DNA of 44,987 nt from an uncultured Mucilaginibacter sp. (lineage in GTDB: Bacteria > Bacteroidota > Bacteroidia > Sphingobacteriales > Sphingobacteriaceae), in NCBI RefSeq assembly GCF_937859865.1, contig NZ_CALMAT010000012.1, forward strand, positions 1,990-46,976, written 5' to 3'. This document shows, piece after piece, positions 17,756 to 26,946 of the stretch. Numbering within the stretch: position 1 is the first letter of the stretch; every line of letters starts with the position of its first letter. The notes below the pieces were generated by a model. The model had not been told where the DNA came from and made no database searches. It was given only the letters and a program-made list of their open reading frames with translations. A program made the position numbers and the translations under genes.

Positions 17756-19261
17756 ATGAGCCGTGCTAACTCTGCTTTAAAAGGAATAATTTCTTCCCAA
17801 GTCTTTATGGTAATAAACTTGTTGTTAAATTTATTTTCAACACCATTTATTATTCATCATCTTAATGCACAAGTGTATGGTTTATCCATTATCATTTTTC
17901 AAATTGTAGGTTATCTTGGAATTTTTGATTTTGGTCTAACCTCCGGAATGGTGAGGTATCTGGCTACTGCCCGCGGAGAAAGTGAGGAAGCCATATCTAA
18001 TAGCAGAAAGATTATATCTACTTCTTTTATAATATACGCTTTTTTAGGAGTAATAGTTTCTGTAATAGGTATAGGTTTGGCTCCTTTTGCATCAATGGCT
18101 TTTAAGATCACTAATAATTTTGAACATCAGGTAACTCACATCATTTCCATTATAAGTGTAATTGTAGGTTTGCAATTTTTAGTTAAAGCTGTAACCGGAG
18201 TTTTTTTTGCCCATCAGAGGCAAGTGCTGTCTAATAGTATAATATTCGCTACCGGTATTTTAAATACAATATTAATTGTTCTATTTATATACTTGGGATA
18301 CAATTTGTGGAGCTTTGTTTATGCTCAAATAATTGTTTTAATAATAAGCGGGATAATTAATGTTTATTTTTTTAAAAAATATTATCGTAGTATATCTATT
18401 TCAATAAAAGATTTTGACTATTCATTACTAAAAGAAATGTTTTCTTTTGGTTTTTTTATTTTTTTAAACGGGATAGCTGTTCAGATAATTTTTCAAACCG
18501 ATCGCATCATGATTGGATCAATTATATCCTTATCGGCTGTAACTATTTATTCTATAACCTCTAAAATTCCGGAAATTGTTTCACAACTGATATGGAAAAT
18601 AACGGATAATGCATTGCCGGCAATGATTGAGTTATCTGGTGCTGGTTCTAAAAAGCCATTTAGAGATATCCACAATAATATAATGCAGTTATCATTATCG
18701 CTTGCAACGGCAGGTTTTTGGATAATTATAATTATAGCTTTTCCTTTTATTAAACTATGGGTAGGTGGGCAATATTATGCAGGGATTACATTTATAGCAG
18801 TTGTATCTTACATGTTTCTTATTCATCATTCTATTATACATGTTACAGCAGTATGTTTAAACGGGGCCGGGTTTACCAAAGGGTTTTCAATAATGTCTTT
18901 GATAGAAGCGGCTGCCAACTTAGCACTATCTATTATACTTGGCCGTTTATATGGCATTACTGGAATAGTGGTTGCCACAATTATAGCAGGCATTTTAACA
19001 TCTGGCTGGTTTGTACCCTATATTGCTTTTAAAAATATGGATTTCGATTGGAAGCAGTACTTTTATTATATTTTGAAACCTGTTATTGGCTGTTCATTTT
19101 TTGGAGTTTTGTTTTATTATGAGTTTAATGATTTTTTTAAAGCTATTAATCAATGGATAATATTGTTTTTATCAGCAGCAGGTATAACAATTTTATTTCT
19201 TTTGCCTGTGTTTTATATTAACAAAAGAAGTGTGTTAAACTTTATGAATAGAAATAAATAA
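17756..19261 (+). CDS. Wzx-like polysaccharide flippase (MATE/MOP superfamily)
   Basis: 501 aa, highly hydrophobic, with about 12-14 predicted membrane segments. The N-terminus (KGIISSQVFMVINLLLNLFS, then YGLSIIIFQIVGYLGIFDFG) is typical of MOP-family O-antigen/teichoic flippases. It should move the lipid-linked repeat unit to the periplasmic face. It marks the start of a clearly more A/T-rich stretch. The TTTTGGTTTTTTTATTTTTT-type codon runs differ from the dideoxyhexose genes upstream, consistent with a separate origin. Confidence 0.85.
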   Translation: MSRANSALKGIISSQVFMVINLLLNLFSTPFIIHHLNAQVYGLSIIIFQIVGYLGIFDFGLTSGMVRYLATARGESEEAISNSRKIISTSFIIYAFLGVIVSVIGIGLAPFASMAFKITNNFEHQVTHIISIISVIVGLQFLVKAVTGVFFAHQRQVLSNSIIFATGILNTILIVLFIYLGYNLWSFVYAQIIVLIISGIINVYFFKKYYRSISISIKDFDYSLLKEMFSFGFFIFLNGIAVQIIFQTDRIMIGSIISLSAVTIYSITSKIPEIVSQLIWKITDNALPAMIELSGAGSKKPFRDIHNNIMQLSLSLATAGFWIIIIIAFPFIKLWVGGQYYAGITFIAVVSYMFLIHHSIIHVTAVCLNGAGFTKGFSIMSLIEAAANLALSIILGRLYGITGIVVATIIAGILTSGWFVPYIAFKNMDFDWKQYFYYILKPVIGCSFFGVLFYYEFNDFFKAINQWIILFLSAAGITILFLLPVFYINKRSVLNFMNRNK

Positions 19262-19264
19262 CCA

Positions 19265-20128
19265 ATGCCTAAAGTTTCCATAATTATCCCAACTTTTAAC
19301 AGGGCAGCTTATTTAAAAAAAGCTATTGAAAGTATTTTTTTACAAGATTATACGGATTATGAAATTATTGTAACAGATAATTCTTCAACAGATAATACAG
19401 AAGAAGTTATAAAATCTTTTCATGATGATAGAATAGTTTACCAACGAAACGATGAAAATGTTGGTATCACAAACAACCACAATATAGCATTAAAACTTTG
19501 TAAAGGTGAATATATCCATATTTTTAGTGATGATGACATCATGTTGCAAGGATGTATCAGAAAGAAAGTAGCGGTACTTGACAGTTTTCCTACAGTGGGT
19601 GTAGTTCATTCAGATATTAAAATTATTGGTTCTGATGACGAAGTAATATCAGAAACCCATTGGGCGCAATTGGCTTGGAAACATTGGTCGGATGTTCATA
19701 AAGCCGACAAATTGTTTAAGGGAAAGAAATATCATCGGCTGTTGTATAAAATACATAATTTAATAGGGTTGCCTTCTGCAATGATTAGACGTTCTGTGAT
19801 TGATAAAATTGGATATTTCGACCCAAGCTTTGTTTACATACTTGACTGGGACTTTTGGCTCAGGTTAACGCTATTTTACGATGTTTATTATATAAAAGAT
19901 AAACTGATTTTATTTAGGTCACATCAATTAAGTACTACGAGTAAAGTGTCGTCACTGTTATTTACCGAACGTAGAAAAATGAAGGCGAAACTTATTCAAA
20001 GCTTCCCTAACGATGCATTTATGAAGGATTATAAATATATAGAATTTCTTCAGAAAGCAATGTACTATTCAGATTATAGCATTTACAGGATCTTTAAAAT
20101 AATTTTAAAAAAGATACTATATATTTGA
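19265..20128 (+). CDS. GT2-family glycosyltransferase
   Basis: 287 aa. A GT-A fold with the canonical start VSIIIPTFNRAAYLKKAIES, TDNSSTDNTEEVI and a DxD-type metal site in HIFSDDDIMLQG. DWDFWLRLTLF provides the acceptor-side motif. It lies 3 nt after the flippase gene, in one operon. It transfers one sugar of the repeat unit at the cytoplasmic face; donor and linkage are not predictable. Confidence 0.88.
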   Translation: MPKVSIIIPTFNRAAYLKKAIESIFLQDYTDYEIIVTDNSSTDNTEEVIKSFHDDRIVYQRNDENVGITNNHNIALKLCKGEYIHIFSDDDIMLQGCIRKKVAVLDSFPTVGVVHSDIKIIGSDDEVISETHWAQLAWKHWSDVHKADKLFKGKKYHRLLYKIHNLIGLPSAMIRRSVIDKIGYFDPSFVYILDWDFWLRLTLFYDVYYIKDKLILFRSHQLSTTSKVSSLLFTERRKMKAKLIQSFPNDAFMKDYKYIEFLQKAMYYSDYSIYRIFKIILKKILYI

Positions 20129-20144
20129 CTAATAGCTTTACTTG

Positions 20145-21011
20145 ATGGAAAATCAGTTGAACATTTTTTTTACGATTGATGAAAATTACATACAACATTT
20201 TACAGTAACACTAACGTCTATTTTAGAAAACAATAAAGATTTATCAATAAGGGTATTTGTAATTCATGATCTTAAAAAAATATCAATTTTAAACAGAGCA
20301 AGTAATTTCATAAAAAAAAGATATGGTGTAACTTTAGAATTATATTCATTAAACCCTAAGTTATTTGAAGAATTTAAAATAACAGACCATGTTTCTAAAG
20401 CCACTTACTTCAGACTATTACTTACAGAAATTATCCCAAATGATGTAAATTACGGTTTGTTTATTGACTCTGATATTGTTGTAACAGGGCCGCTTAGATA
20501 TTTTTCACAAATAAATTTTGACAATAGTTGCAACTCCAATTCATTGTTTGCTGTAAAGGATGATGATATTGTTAATGTAAAAAGACTTAATAGTTTGGGT
20601 TTTGAAACAATGAAGTATTTTAATGCAGGTGTAATGTATATAAATTTAAAAGCATGGAGAAATGAAAAAGCCCCACAGCATTTAATTCAAATAGCTGAAG
20701 AATTTAAGCAGGAATTATTATGGTGGGACCAGGATGTATTAAATATGTTTTTTTACGATAAATGGTCGCCGCTTCCCTTTGTTTATAATGCATTTGCACT
20801 TCAAGAGAAGATGCCGAATTTGCCAGTTGTAATTCATTATACTGGGTCTTTTAAACCTTGGGATTATAACAACAATCACCCTTATCGTTACTTGTATTTT
20901 AAATATTTAAAAATTACGCCTTATAAATTCTACAATCCATTTTTTTATACTTATAAAAAAAGGATAGTTGGTAAAATAAAAAAAATATTTAATGTTAAAA
21001 ACAAGCAGTAA
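20145..21011 (+). CDS. GT8-family glycosyltransferase
   Basis: 288 aa from ATG 20145 (a TTG three bases earlier is also in frame). It is a GT8 family member, like LPS galactosyl/glucosyltransferases. Visible are NIFFTIDENYIQHFTVTLTS, the DxD metal motif in GLFIDSDIVVTGPL (Asp108, Asp110), FNAGVMYINLKAW, and a WWDQDVLNMFF segment typical of the family. PVVIHYTGSFKPW near the C-terminus is the family HxxGxxKPW motif. It ends the first transcriptional block before a 331-nt gap with a nested repeat and a promoter candidate. Confidence 0.9.
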   Translation: MENQLNIFFTIDENYIQHFTVTLTSILENNKDLSIRVFVIHDLKKISILNRASNFIKKRYGVTLELYSLNPKLFEEFKITDHVSKATYFRLLLTEIIPNDVNYGLFIDSDIVVTGPLRYFSQINFDNSCNSNSLFAVKDDDIVNVKRLNSLGFETMKYFNAGVMYINLKAWRNEKAPQHLIQIAEEFKQELLWWDQDVLNMFFYDKWSPLPFVYNAFALQEKMPNLPVVIHYTGSFKPWDYNNNHPYRYLYFKYLKITPYKFYNPFFYTYKKRIVGKIKKIFNVKNKQ

Positions 21012-21036
21012 TTATTAGTTATAGTATGGTAATCAA

Positions 21037-21226
21037 TTAAGGTCCTTTTTAAATTCTGTCATATCTTTTGACAAGCTTAGGGTTAATAATTATAATGCTT
21101 CTTTTATGCCTGTAAATTTTGTTTTAAATGTTGCATTGATACAAAAAGTACAATATGTGCCAATGATTTTTTGGTGGTAAAAGAAGCATGGAAAATAAAT
21201 TGAATAAAATTTAAACAGGCCCTTAA
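21037..21226. repeat. nested palindromic element (190 bp) with outer and inner inverted arms
   Basis: The outer arms read TTAAGG-TCCTTTTTAAATT at the left and the complement of TTAAGGGCCTGTTTAAATT at the right. The inner motif cores are TGCTTCTTTTA at 21096-21106 and TAAAAGAAGCA at 21178-21188. The same nested design recurs at 23124 and 26947. It lies between a GT8 gene and the next unit and could act as terminator or recombination point. Confidence 0.8.
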
Positions 21227-21248
21227 AATGTTAATATTTCTTTTGGCT

Positions 21249-21282
21249 TTTGATTGGCAGTAAATTGTTAAAGATATATTTG
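21249..21282 (+). promoter_or_regulatory. candidate Bacteroidota promoter (TTTG, 22 nt, TATATTTG)
   Basis: TTTG at 21249-21252 and TATATTTG at 21275-21282 are separated by 22 nt, within the range known for Flavobacterium/Bacteroidetes sigma-ABfr promoters. Transcription would start near 21289, which supports ATG 21343 rather than an in-frame TTG at 21304 as the start of the next gene. Confidence 0.6.
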
Positions 21283-21342
21283 TAAAAATTAAAAACGAAA
21301 AGTTTGATATGTTTTTTTATAAATATAGTTGATGTTATTGAA

Positions 21343-22281
21343 ATGGTAAATTATATATGTAAATCTCCAGTGTTGTTTTTAATATTTAATAGGCCGGAAG
21401 AAACAAGAAGGGTATTTGATAGAATTAAAGAGGTTAAGCCATCAAAGTTATATATAGCTGCAGACGGCCCTCGTAAAAACAAAGCAACAGATATTGAATT
21501 GTGCCAAAAAACACAAGCTATTGTAAATGAAATAGATTGGGATTGTGATGTAAAAACGTTATTTCATAATATAAATTATGGTTGCAAAATTGCAGTTAGT
21601 AACAATATAACATGGTTTTTTGAAAATGAAGTTGAAGGCATAATTTTAGAAGATGATTGTTTGCCAAGTCAACAATTTTTTGAATATTGTGATATTTTGC
21701 TTGACAAATATAGAGATGATACAAGAATACGGCATATTAGTGGCAGTAACTTGAATGCTGGAAAGATAAGTAGTGATACCTATTATTTTTCAAAGTTAAC
21801 CAGTATATGGGGTTGGGCTTCCTGGAGGCGGGTATGGAAAGATTATGACGTGAATTTAACCCTTTTTGACAAAGTTACAAGTTTGTCTTTGTTTAATAAT
21901 ATTATTCCGGATAAATTGGTTGCAAACCATTTTTATAAACAGTTTAAATTAATCAAGCAAAGTGGTTTGGATACATGGGACTATCAATATGTGTTTTGTA
22001 ATATGATAAATAATGGTTTGTGCATCCAGCCTAATTACAACATGATTTCAAATATTGGTTTTAATAAAGATGCTACCCATACACATGATGCAGAAAATGT
22101 TCTCTCAAACTTGCTTTTTGAAAAATATGATCAAATGGTGCATCCTGATTTTATTATTCCTAATGTAATTAGTGATATTAAACAAGTAAAGAAATATATT
22201 CCATCTCCAATTCAGAGGGGGAAATATTACCTAAAGTATCATCTTAAAAAAATAGTTGTAAAGTTAATTAAGCTTAAATAA
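21343..22281 (+). CDS. GT-A nucleotide-diphospho-sugar transferase (HlpA/GT2-like)
   Basis: 312 aa from ATG 21343. Motifs are KSPVLFLIFNRPEETRRVFD, LYIAADGPR, LFHNINYGCKIAVS and GIILEDDCLPSQQFFEYC (acidic metal site), followed by IWGWASWRRVWKDYD. This arrangement is typical of the family often labelled 'hemolytic protein HlpA-like' or 'nucleotide-diphospho-sugar transferase' in polysaccharide clusters. I rejected a TTG at 21304, which would add 13 hydrophobic residues, because a promoter candidate starts transcription close to it. Donor sugar is unknown. Confidence 0.85.
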   Translation: MVNYICKSPVLFLIFNRPEETRRVFDRIKEVKPSKLYIAADGPRKNKATDIELCQKTQAIVNEIDWDCDVKTLFHNINYGCKIAVSNNITWFFENEVEGIILEDDCLPSQQFFEYCDILLDKYRDDTRIRHISGSNLNAGKISSDTYYFSKLTSIWGWASWRRVWKDYDVNLTLFDKVTSLSLFNNIIPDKLVANHFYKQFKLIKQSGLDTWDYQYVFCNMINNGLCIQPNYNMISNIGFNKDATHTHDAENVLSNLLFEKYDQMVHPDFIIPNVISDIKQVKKYIPSPIQRGKYYLKYHLKKIVVKLIKLK

Positions 22282-22349
22282 TTAGGTTGTTATTACAAAC
22301 TAAAATATATTGTTATAAATAATTATAAGTTAGTTTATTAAAATGTCAT

Positions 22350-23126
22350 ATGAAGAGTTGCAAAATTTGTAATAGTGAAATACAGGAATGTTTTAATGGC
22401 CTAATTTTAAAGAAGTATAATGAAACATATTATAGATGTGTTAATTGTGGTTTTATCCAAACCGATATGCCACATTGGCTGGACGAGGCTTATAGTAGTG
22501 CTATAACAAAACAGGATATCGGATTGGTACACCGTAATCTTTCTTTCGCCCCGATAGTATCTTGCTTAATATCATTTATATTTAACAAAAAAGGTAGATT
22601 TATAGATTTTGGCGGTGGATATGGATTATTAACAAGGATAATGAGAGACAAAGGCTACGAGTATTATCGGTATGATACTTATTGCGAAAACCTGTTTGCT
22701 AAAGATTTTGATAAAGTTTCCCCTGCATCTCCTGATTACGAACTTTTAACAGCTTTTGAATTATTTGAACACTTGGTTAACCCTGTGGAAGAACTTAAAG
22801 AAATGTTAAAATGGAGCACCAATATATTTTTTTCAACTGAAATACAAAAACCTGATTTAAAATCCCCTGAAGATTGGTGGTATATAATGCCTGAAACAGG
22901 GCAGCATATTGCGTTCTATACTGTTAAATCTTTACGCTTGTTAGGAGAAAAATTCAATCTAAATTTTTACACTAACGGTGTTAACCTACATTTATTTACT
23001 AAAAATAAAATTAGTCCAATCAAATTCAAGCTATCTACAACATATTTAAGCGCCAAACTTTTAGATTATTTTGCTTCTAAAAATGAATCCTTATTAATGA
23101 AGGATTACAATTTAAGTAAGGTCTAA
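22350..23126 (+). CDS. class I SAM-dependent methyltransferase with N-terminal zinc-ribbon-like cysteines
   Basis: 258 aa. An N-terminal CxxC pair (SCKICNSE) and a second CxxC (YRCVNCGF) suggest a bound zinc. The SAM-binding motif I reads GRFIDFGGGYGLLTRIM, and AFELFEHLVNPVEELKEM resembles the Methyltransf_23 'FEHL.dP' motif. Related proteins in polysaccharide clusters methylate sugars or glycan ends; the target here is unknown. The stop codon is also the left edge of the next nested repeat (23124). Confidence 0.82.
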   Translation: MKSCKICNSEIQECFNGLILKKYNETYYRCVNCGFIQTDMPHWLDEAYSSAITKQDIGLVHRNLSFAPIVSCLISFIFNKKGRFIDFGGGYGLLTRIMRDKGYEYYRYDTYCENLFAKDFDKVSPASPDYELLTAFELFEHLVNPVEELKEMLKWSTNIFFSTEIQKPDLKSPEDWWYIMPETGQHIAFYTVKSLRLLGEKFNLNFYTNGVNLHLFTKNKISPIKFKLSTTYLSAKLLDYFASKNESLLMKDYNLSKV

Positions 23127-23289
23127 GGGGGCCTGTTCAAATTTAAACAAGAAAATACCCAATACTTCTTTTACCCCTATAAAATTGGTGTTTACTTCAA
23201 CATAAACAAACCAAAAACCAATTGGACATTAATTTTTAGGTGATAAAAGAAGCATAGAAACTTAATAAGTAAATTTTAAACAGGCTTTA
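23124..23289. repeat. nested palindromic element (166 bp)
   Basis: The outer arms are GCCTGTTCAAATTTA (from 23131) and its near-complement TAAATTTTAAACAGGC (ending 23285). The inner cores are TACTTCTTTTA (one-base variant) at 23163-23173 and TAAAAGAAGCA at 23244-23254. It fills almost the whole gap between the methyltransferase stop and the next ATG at 23296, leaving little room for a separate promoter. Confidence 0.8.
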
Positions 23290-23295
23290 TATTTT

Positions 23296-24408
23296 ATGAA
23301 AATTTTATACGATTGTCAAGCCTTTGATTTTTTAAACTTTGGAGGCGTTCCAAGATACTTTTATGAATTAACGAGGGGGATAACCAAACTAAATCATGCA
23401 GTAACAAACTCTATCAGGTTTTCAGAAAATGTTTATACTTTAGATAAGGATTATTTTAACGCTTCTCCATTTTTTCTTGGTTCTAAGTTTCGAGGTAGAA
23501 CGCGTATTAAAAGATATCTGAATAAGAGGGCTTCTATTAAATACATCAAAGAAAACAAGTACGATATATTTCATCCCACCTATTATGACCCTTATTTTTT
23601 AAAATATCTAAAAAATAAACCTTACGTTGTTACTTTCCATGATATGATCCATGAAAAGTTTTCTAACAAGTATGAATTTTTGGCCAAAGATTATAAAACG
23701 ATAGTTTTTAAAAAAGAGGTCTTAAAAAAAGCACAAACAATTATTTCGGTTTCTGAAACCACTAAAAAGGACCTCATAGATATTTATCAAATAAATGCTG
23801 ATAAAATAAAAGTTATAGGTTTAGGCAACTCTATACAAGTTAAGGATATAATTTATGTAAATAATACCCAACAGAAGTATATATTATATGTAGGGAATAG
23901 GGTGGCTTGGAAAAACTTTAACTTTTGTATTGAAGCTATAGCATCCACCTTAAAAAGCTTTAACTTGTTGTTTATTTGTGCTGGTGGCGGTAAGTTTACT
24001 GATGCTGAAACTGCACATATTAATAAATTAGGATTAAAAAACCACGTTAAACAGGAGCTTGTTACTGATATCAAAGCTGCTTCTTTATACGGCAATGCCT
24101 ACGCTTTTATCTTTCCAAGTGCGTATGAAGGTTTTGGGATACCTGTTTTAGAAGCATTTGCCTGCGGTTGTCCATGCTTATTAAGTAATAGAGGTTCGCT
24201 ACCGGAGGTGGGTGGAGAAGCTGCACTATACTTTGATCCAGAAGATGGAAATTCTATTCAAAAAGCTTTAAACACGATAATTACAGACCGGGTATTAAGG
24301 AACTCTTTAATAGTAAAGGGTAAAAGTAGGTTAAAGCATTTTTCGTGGGATATTACTTGTAAGAAAACTTTACAGATATATCAATCTGTAATAAATGATT
24401 CTATTTAA
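23296..24408 (+). CDS. GT4-family (GT-B) glycosyltransferase
   Basis: 370 aa. The N-terminal domain opens with MKILYDCQAFDFLNFGGVPR. The C-terminal Glycos_transf_1 domain has YILYVGNRVAWKNFNFCIEA and the E-x7-E donor motif in PSAYEGFGIPVLEAFACGCP, followed by SNRGSLPEVGGEAALYFDP. This is a retaining transferase acting on an activated sugar at the cytoplasmic face; donor is not predictable. The gene is the first of the third glycosyltransferase module, bounded by repeats at 23124 and 26947. Confidence 0.93.
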   Translation: MKILYDCQAFDFLNFGGVPRYFYELTRGITKLNHAVTNSIRFSENVYTLDKDYFNASPFFLGSKFRGRTRIKRYLNKRASIKYIKENKYDIFHPTYYDPYFLKYLKNKPYVVTFHDMIHEKFSNKYEFLAKDYKTIVFKKEVLKKAQTIISVSETTKKDLIDIYQINADKIKVIGLGNSIQVKDIIYVNNTQQKYILYVGNRVAWKNFNFCIEAIASTLKSFNLLFICAGGGKFTDAETAHINKLGLKNHVKQELVTDIKAASLYGNAYAFIFPSAYEGFGIPVLEAFACGCPCLLSNRGSLPEVGGEAALYFDPEDGNSIQKALNTIITDRVLRNSLIVKGKSRLKHFSWDITCKKTLQIYQSVINDSI

Positions 24409-24437
24409 ACTTTATCTTTGACAGTTTAGAATTAATA

Positions 24438-25724
24438 ATGCAAGAAAACCTTCCTTTAATATCAGTTATAACAGTTGTTTACAATGCACTTAGTGAAATT
24501 GAAAAAACAATTGAAAGTGTTATAAACCAAACTTATCCGAAAGTTGAATACATTATTATTGATGGAGGGTCAAAAGATGGCACAGTTGATATTATCAGGA
24601 AACACGAAGAAAAAATAAGCTATTGGATAAGCGAACCAGATAAAGGTATCTACGATGCTATGAATAAAGGTATAGATCAGGCTAATGGTTTATATACCAT
24701 TTTTGTCAATTCGGGAGATTATTTATATGAAGATTTTGTTTTAGAAAAAATTGCGGCAGAAATTGAAAATGACTCCAATTGCGAGATGATATATGGCCGT
24801 TCAAAAATTATCAAGGCAAATGGACAGATCACAGATTTAAATATCAAACATTCGCATCAAGATTTATGGAAAGGGCCCAGTTTTCGTCATGGTGCTTTAT
24901 TTGCGAGAACAAGTTTGTTAAAACATTTTAAGTTTGAAATATCAGAACGTCTTAAAATTGCGGCCGATTTAGATTTTATTTATAAAGTATATAAGCAAGG
25001 TTATAAATTTTGTGCCGTAAACGTAGTTGTTGTTGCTTTTTTGGAAGAAGGGGTTTCTAATAACCCTTATATGAACATCAAAGACAGTATCCATGTTGTT
25101 AAAAAATATGGTGATTGGGATTTTAAAAAAAGCTTATTTTATTTATATAAATATTTTAAACTGTTTATAAGCCTTTCTGTTTTTAAATATGTTTATAAGT
25201 TCTTTCGTCTTTTTTTTCAAGATTACTTTTCCAACTACTGGATAAACAAAATCCCTTTTTATTTTATCAGACATCAGTACTACAAAACGGTAATGGGAAT
25301 AAAAATTGGGAAAGGCAGTAGCATACATTTAAATTGCTTTGTTTATGGCACAAATATTCAAATAGCAGAAAATAGCACAATAAACAGAAATTGTTATTTA
25401 GACGGAAGAGGCAGGTTGTTTATTGGCAATAAAGTTTCAATTTCGCCGGAAGTACAATTAATTACCGAAGACCATGATTATAATTCTATTAATTTCTCTG
25501 GCCGCTCGAGAGATATTGTAATAGGGGATTACGTGTGGATAGGAACAAGGGCAATAATACTTCCCGGTGTACATATTGGGAAAGGGGCCGTTGTATGTGC
25601 AGGTGCTGTAGTAACAAAAAGTGTAGCAGAATATGATGTAGTAGCTGGTGTACCTGCTGTTAAGATCAAGGAAAGAAATAAAAATCTTAATTATAATCCG
25701 AGTTGGTTGCCTTACTTTGATTAG
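24438..25724 (+). CDS. GT2 glycosyltransferase fused to a left-handed beta-helix acetyltransferase
   Basis: 428 aa. Residues about 1-225 are a GT2 domain of the WcaA type (LISVITVVYNALSEIEKTIE, IIDGGSKDGTVDII, SEPDKGIYDAMNKGI, FVNSGDYLYEDF). A basic/aromatic linker of about 60 residues follows. Residues about 285-415 form a hexapeptide-repeat acyltransferase (IGKGSSIHLNCFV, ISPEVQLITEDHDYNS with the likely catalytic His346, IGDYVWIGTRAIILPGVHIG, VVAGVPAVKI), as in WcaF. Joined in one frame with no stop, it would add a sugar and O-acetylate the product or a neighbour. These two activities are usually on separate proteins. Confidence 0.88.
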   Translation: MQENLPLISVITVVYNALSEIEKTIESVINQTYPKVEYIIIDGGSKDGTVDIIRKHEEKISYWISEPDKGIYDAMNKGIDQANGLYTIFVNSGDYLYEDFVLEKIAAEIENDSNCEMIYGRSKIIKANGQITDLNIKHSHQDLWKGPSFRHGALFARTSLLKHFKFEISERLKIAADLDFIYKVYKQGYKFCAVNVVVVAFLEEGVSNNPYMNIKDSIHVVKKYGDWDFKKSLFYLYKYFKLFISLSVFKYVYKFFRLFFQDYFSNYWINKIPFYFIRHQYYKTVMGIKIGKGSSIHLNCFVYGTNIQIAENSTINRNCYLDGRGRLFIGNKVSISPEVQLITEDHDYNSINFSGRSRDIVIGDYVWIGTRAIILPGVHIGKGAVVCAGAVVTKSVAEYDVVAGVPAVKIKERNKNLNYNPSWLPYFD

Positions 25725-25737
25725 TTATAATAAAATA

Positions 25738-26916
25738 ATGAGTAAACAAAGTATTTATATTATTGATAAGTTAGTTAATGGATACAATCATGTTACGTTT
25801 AACGCAGCAATTACTTCTATAATTGCTAAAGTTTATAAAAACCAAGAGGTGATTTTTATTTGTGAATCCCTACACGCAAATGCCATCAAAAGCAAAAACA
25901 GCGATCTTGCAAATTTAAAATATCGGCCCTACAGCGAAAGCCCATTATCACCCAGTATAACCAAAAGAATACTTCCCTGGATGAAAAAGAAGTTAACTGA
26001 TTTGTTTTTTATAAACCATTTTTATAAACAAACAATTAAACAGTCTTCTGTTGTTTTTTTTACATGTCTCAGTACTTCTACGCTTTTGTACACAGGTTAT
26101 AAGTTAAAACTGTTAAACATTCCTGTTTATTTTTTTTTACACGGTGAAATTGAATTTCTTTTTTTAAAAAAAATCAGTACAATAAACAAAATTCGTGGTG
26201 AAATATATAAGTTGTTTTTTAAGCAATTAGGTGAAACGTCAAAGATTGTAGTAATATCTGAAATTGTTAAAGAAAGTTTAGTTGCAGGTAAGTATTTATC
26301 GGAAGATAAAGTTATTACAATTGAACACCCTATTACACCATCATCTTCTATTAGAAAATTATCCATAGAAAAAAAGATAATTTTTGGTCATATAGGCGTA
26401 GCAGTAAAGAAAAAAAGTTCTGAGTTGTTTTTTGAATTATCAAAATTACATAAACGAGAAATAGAAAAAGGTTTTGTTGAATTTCAATTAATTGGCAAAA
26501 TAGGAAATGAGCTTTTTTTAGAAGACAGCAGTACCGTTAAAATATTGACAGAGAATAATAAATCACTTGCTCAGGATCAATATGAGCAGAGTATAGCCAA
26601 TATTGATTATGCTATTTTTACTTTTACCAAAGATAATTATGTTTATAGGGCAAGCGGTTCTGTAATGGACGCAATTGCTTTTACAAAACCAATTATCGCT
26701 TTAAAGCACCATTATTTTGATTATTTATTTAGTAGTGCAGGAAATATTGGTTTTTTGTGCAACAATTTTGAAGAGTTGAATATATTATTAAACAGAATTA
26801 TCTTAAAAGATAAGGGCTTATTAGGCCAGTATCAATTTCAACAAGACAACTTGAGAAAGTTGGCGAAAAGGCAATCCAATGAGGAAATAGAAAATAAATT
26901 GTTGACAGTTTTTTAA
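25738..26916 (+). CDS. GT-B glycosyltransferase-like protein
   Basis: 392 aa from ATG 25738. The frame is open to an upstream ATG at 25648, but that would overlap the fusion gene by 77 nt, and only after 25738 does the sequence look like a family start (SIYIIDKLVNGYNHVTFN). A C-terminal Rossmann domain is suggested by IIFGHIGVAVKKKSSELFFE, VEFQLIGKIGNELF and YRASGSVMDAIAFTKPIIAL, the last resembling the donor-binding region of GT4 enzymes. Overall similarity to well-known families is weak by eye. It ends before the repeat at 26947. Confidence 0.7.
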   Translation: MSKQSIYIIDKLVNGYNHVTFNAAITSIIAKVYKNQEVIFICESLHANAIKSKNSDLANLKYRPYSESPLSPSITKRILPWMKKKLTDLFFINHFYKQTIKQSSVVFFTCLSTSTLLYTGYKLKLLNIPVYFFLHGEIEFLFLKKISTINKIRGEIYKLFFKQLGETSKIVVISEIVKESLVAGKYLSEDKVITIEHPITPSSSIRKLSIEKKIIFGHIGVAVKKKSSELFFELSKLHKREIEKGFVEFQLIGKIGNELFLEDSSTVKILTENNKSLAQDQYEQSIANIDYAIFTFTKDNYVYRASGSVMDAIAFTKPIIALKHHYFDYLFSSAGNIGFLCNNFEELNILLNRIILKDKGLLGQYQFQQDNLRKLAKRQSNEEIENKLLTVF

Positions 26917-26946
26917 ATAATCTGTATTTTGTTTAGTAGCTTAGTT

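Larger units (their letters stand above)
21012..21342. other. 331-nt gap: nested repeat then promoter
   Basis: This gap separates two glycosyltransferase genes on the same strand. It contains the 190-bp nested palindrome, followed by a well-spaced TTTG / TATATTTG promoter candidate. There is no coding capacity with a recognisable product. Confidence 0.7.

Noticed and set aside
21304-21342. TTG start for the HlpA-like gene
   Set aside because: It would add 13 non-family residues and lies about 15 nt from the predicted transcription start; ATG 21343 fits better.
24075-24091. GCTGCTTCTTTATACG in the GT4 gene, close to the motif
   Set aside because: It lacks one T of the core, so it is not counted. 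A similar near-miss at 18022 (CTACTTCTTTTATA) was also left out.
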